NCBI GenBank assembly: GCA_023515795.1
Contig: JALGPX010000073.1
Location: forward strand, 1 to 46,962
Reading direction: 5' to 3'
Length of the DNA: 46,962 bases
From: Amoeboaphelidium occidentale
Lineage: Eukaryota > Aphelidiomycota > Aphelidea
Positions 44,442 to 46,962 of the stretch are shown piece after piece. Position numbers and translations under genes: made by a program. The stretch's first letter is position 1. Every line of letters begins with the position of its first letter. The notes under the pieces are model-generated. The model was not told the origin of the DNA. It was given only the letters and a program-made list of their open reading frames with translations, and made no database searches.

Positions 44442-45061
44442 ATGACGGTAAATCCCTACAAAGCATTACTAAACTGAACTTTAAGATTCAATACGTTCTC
44501 TTAATCTCTCGTCAAGGCAAGATCAGACTTACCAAATGGTTCAATGTTCTATCATCAAAGGACAAGCAAAGAATCGTTAAGGAAGTCTCTCAAGCGGTTC
44601 TCAGTCGCCGCTCAAAGATGTGCAACGTCCTCGAGTACAAAGATCACAAAGTCATCTATAAGAGGTTTCTGTGTATTTCATTGAAGCTGAGCTGATTTGT
44701 GAAGATATGCCAGTTTGTTCTTTGTCGCTGGTATCCAGAACGATGTTAATGAGCTGCTGACTCTGGAGATCATTCACAGATACGTGGAAGTATTGGACAG
44801 ATACTTTGGCAATGTAGAATTATGATTACGAGATTCTTCTAATGTTGCTACTGTAGGTCTGCGAATTGGATCTGATCTTTAACTTTCACAAGGTTGATAT
44901 TTCCCATTTGTGGTTGAGTACTGATTTAATAGGCGTTTTACATTCTGGATGAATTACTCGTTAATGGTGAGATCCAAGAATCTAGTAGAAAAGCAATCTT
45001 GAAAGTTATATCTCAACAAGATGCTTTGGCTGAGGGCGAGGAAACTTTGGAAGCTCACTAG
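44442..45061 (+). CDS. APS1: Clathrin adaptor AP-1 sigma subunit
   Basis: Five exons, join(44442..44447, 44486..44664, 44705..44813, 44857..44892, 44933..45061), 152 residues; introns 38, 40, 43 and 40 nt. The first exon is only six nt (Met-Thr). Motifs in order: [86 protein letters not shown] and [13 protein letters not shown], the last diagnostic for AP-1 sigma over AP-2. It acts at the trans-Golgi network and endosomes, alongside Rab6 in this window. Confidence 0.93.
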
Positions 45062-45120
45062 GCCCTTGTGCGCATGTATAATCTCATTGAAGAATATATA
45101 CTCTTGTTTATTGTAATAAT

Positions 45121-46962
45121 TCATCTTGCTTCTATCTCAACACCTGGCAATGACGGTGTCTCCCTTTTTGGTGACTCTACTTGAGAGCATTCTTGAAGAA
45201 TAGTTGCAGCCATTTCCCTTGCCAGAACTGAACTGGCAGATGTACATAGATTCTGCACTATTGGCTCAACTTTAAATGTTAAAGCGAATTGTTTCGGCTT
45301 TGGTTGAGCTCGGATGATACTCAATAATATTTTCAACAAATTCAGTCTCACGCCAACATTATCTAATGACAGTCTCGATAGTAACTTGTCCATAAAATCC
45401 ATCCTGGAAACAGCGCAACATAATGCAGGAGAAGAAGCGAGAATCTTCTGGAAAGGGACAATAAACTGTCCAACCAGTGATGCTTTTGTGCTGACAAAAG
45501 AAGAAATTAGCTTCTTCACACTGTCTGCCACAACTAGTGTCTGTTCAACCTTGTGTGAATCTTCAGATTGCCTAAATCGGTTAGATCTTATAATTTCATT
45601 GAAATTTACCAAGCACTGATTGCTTCAAGAGCATTAACTTGCCAGTATAGATTATTCGCATCATTCAGCAAGAAAAGAAAAAATTGAAGGCCATTATTCT
45701 TCCATAATGCTTCTCTGCAAACTTTTGAACCATGAGCCATATCGCACAGAATAGGTAGCGCGAACTGTTTCAGAGGATTATTTGCCTTAATAATATCCAT
45801 GAGATAAGGAACAATACCGCTCATAGCAGCAATATCTTGTCTAGCCTTGTTAAGTCTACAAAAATTGAACAAGATATAAATGGCTTGATTCCGAATCTCC
45901 TTAAGGTATTGACCATCACTATATGAAAGCAACTTAACAATTGTAGGTCCTGCTCCAATTTTTTGCATCGAGTCCAAGAAAGTCGTACTTACAGATAAAT
46001 TCTTTAAGCATTTGAGAAGTAATAACTGGTTGGGCATAGATAAATGAGTGTACTCGTAAACTAAAGGTTTAACAATGAATCTTTGCGATAAAGCTTCTTT
46101 CAAGTAAGCATCTGATCTAGAAAAGATGTTCAAAGTCTCAAGCATTTTCGCTATCACTTCTTCAGCACCAGTGGTCTTGTCATACATAACTTGACGAAAT
46201 ACATCAACGTAATTTAAAAGACCTTCTCCCTCTGCTAGGATGCGGCAAAAATCATTTCTTGGCGCAGAGCCTTGCAAATTCAAAATTGCCAATATTCCAT
46301 CCACTGCACTCCATACAACGCTTCTGTCTTCGGTATACTTTAGTTTAATCATTGACATCAAGACACCCAGGCCTCTACAAGACACAAAGACTCTTCTGGT
46401 CAAATCGTTTGTTTGAATTAAACACTTGATGAAGACAGATGATTCTTTTCTGACGTTACTTGAAACTTTGCTTTCCGCAAGTTGCAAAACTCTTGGTACG
46501 CCGCCTAGAAAGCAAATATTCTCCAAGAGTTCCGCGTTAGATGAACAAGCAGCATTGAGCATTTCCAACAAAGAAGTCATTACCTCATCAGATACATCTC
46601 TACTCTCCAGAACAGTAAGAATCGGAATAACTCCACGATATTTGATTAGATCAGAACACAAATCTTTGTTTCCTTTGAATATAGTGCAAAGTTGACTAAA
46701 AATGTTCAATAAGGAATCACTTTTCTCTTCAACAGATATTTTTTTGATAAGTTCCATTATCTCTGACGATAATTTTGCTTTTAAATCTTTTGAAGGATCA
46801 TTTTCATAAGCAATCGCTGAGAAAGGATCATCATCGTTATCGTCCATATCTGGAAAATCGCCTTCAGACTTATCTGTAGAATATCCTCCCATAACAACCA
46901 TCCCGCTCTTTTTAAGCTTCTGTTCTATGAAGTCTATATCGATGTCTAAATCCCCATCGAAA
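45121..46962 (-). CDS. Septation-initiation/MAP3K-epsilon-type kinase, C-terminal ARM region (partial)
   Basis: complement(45121..45571, 45610..46962 and beyond the right edge); intron 45572-45609 (38 nt). Only the part after the kinase domain is here: an acidic linker (DGDLDIDIDF, DMDDNDDDPF) then armadillo-type helices. The stretch LKQFALPILCDMAHGSKVCR with YWQVNALEAISAW and HKVEQTL matches the C-terminal ARM region of plant MAP3K-epsilon and fungal Cdc7/SepH-type kinases. Those kinases act in cytokinesis, as do septins. The kinase domain must lie right of the window, which would confirm the call. Confidence 0.8.

Overview
The window is nuclear eukaryotic DNA, AT-rich by eye and extremely gene-dense, with about 30 protein genes in 47 kb. 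I reconstructed 56 introns, nearly all of 33-52 nt with GT...AG ends. IFT140 and a probable HAUS8 augmin subunit point to a lineage with cilia or flagella and centrioles. A Cdc7/MAP3K-epsilon-type kinase, URC4 (DUF1688), Vta1, Nup155/Nup170 and a septin fit a fungus or close relative. A zoosporic, early-diverging fungus (Rozella/Cryptomycota- or chytrid-like) is my best guess; it is an inference and not proven. RNA genes and CRISPR arrays were not seen.

Layout. 1-0.7 kb: C-terminal end of a Fanzor (eukaryotic TnpB-like RNA-guided nuclease). 0.8-9.8 kb: SelK with Cys in place of Sec, mitochondrial isobutyryl-CoA dehydrogenase, mS29/DAP3, a septin, a poly-Q protein, COQ6, a single-domain SET protein, an unknown small protein and Nop12. 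9.8-23.9 kb: IFT140, Rsm22/METTL17, HAUS8-like, LAMTOR1-like, an unknown 115-residue protein, RPA12, RPC25, FIP1, a UBE2K/Ubc1-type E2, bacterial-type uracil phosphoribosyltransferase, P5C dehydrogenase and Rab6. 24-33.1 kb: a large secreted lipase-like hydrolase, URC4, MAT2B, condensin CAP-G and a LolD/MacB-type ABC ATPase. 33.2-47 kb: Ulp1, Vta1, NAA40, Nup155/170, a two-unit FtsX/MacB-type permease, AP-1 sigma and the C-terminal part of a septation-initiation-type kinase that runs off the right edge.

Compaction. Start-to-start distances in divergent pairs fall to 31 nt, and in one pair the two ATGs overlap in a single CATG. Convergent stops lie 0-59 nt apart; Rsm22 and HAUS8 share TTAATTAA with no base between their stops. 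In three genes the stop codon lies inside an AATAAA.

Assembly. All four N-gaps (279, 10411-10431, 18671, 24140-24160) are flanked by near-identical direct repeats of 278, 103, 201 and 123 nt. Dropping one copy restores the IFT140 frame, a single FIP1 tail and a single signal peptide in the hydrolase. These are most likely unmerged contig overlaps carrying haplotype SNPs.

Possible cooperating genes: UPRT and URC4 (URC uracil-catabolism pathway), the ABC ATPase and the FtsX permease (MacB/Lol-like machine), and ACAD8, COQ6, P5CDH, mS29 and Rsm22 as mitochondrial functions.
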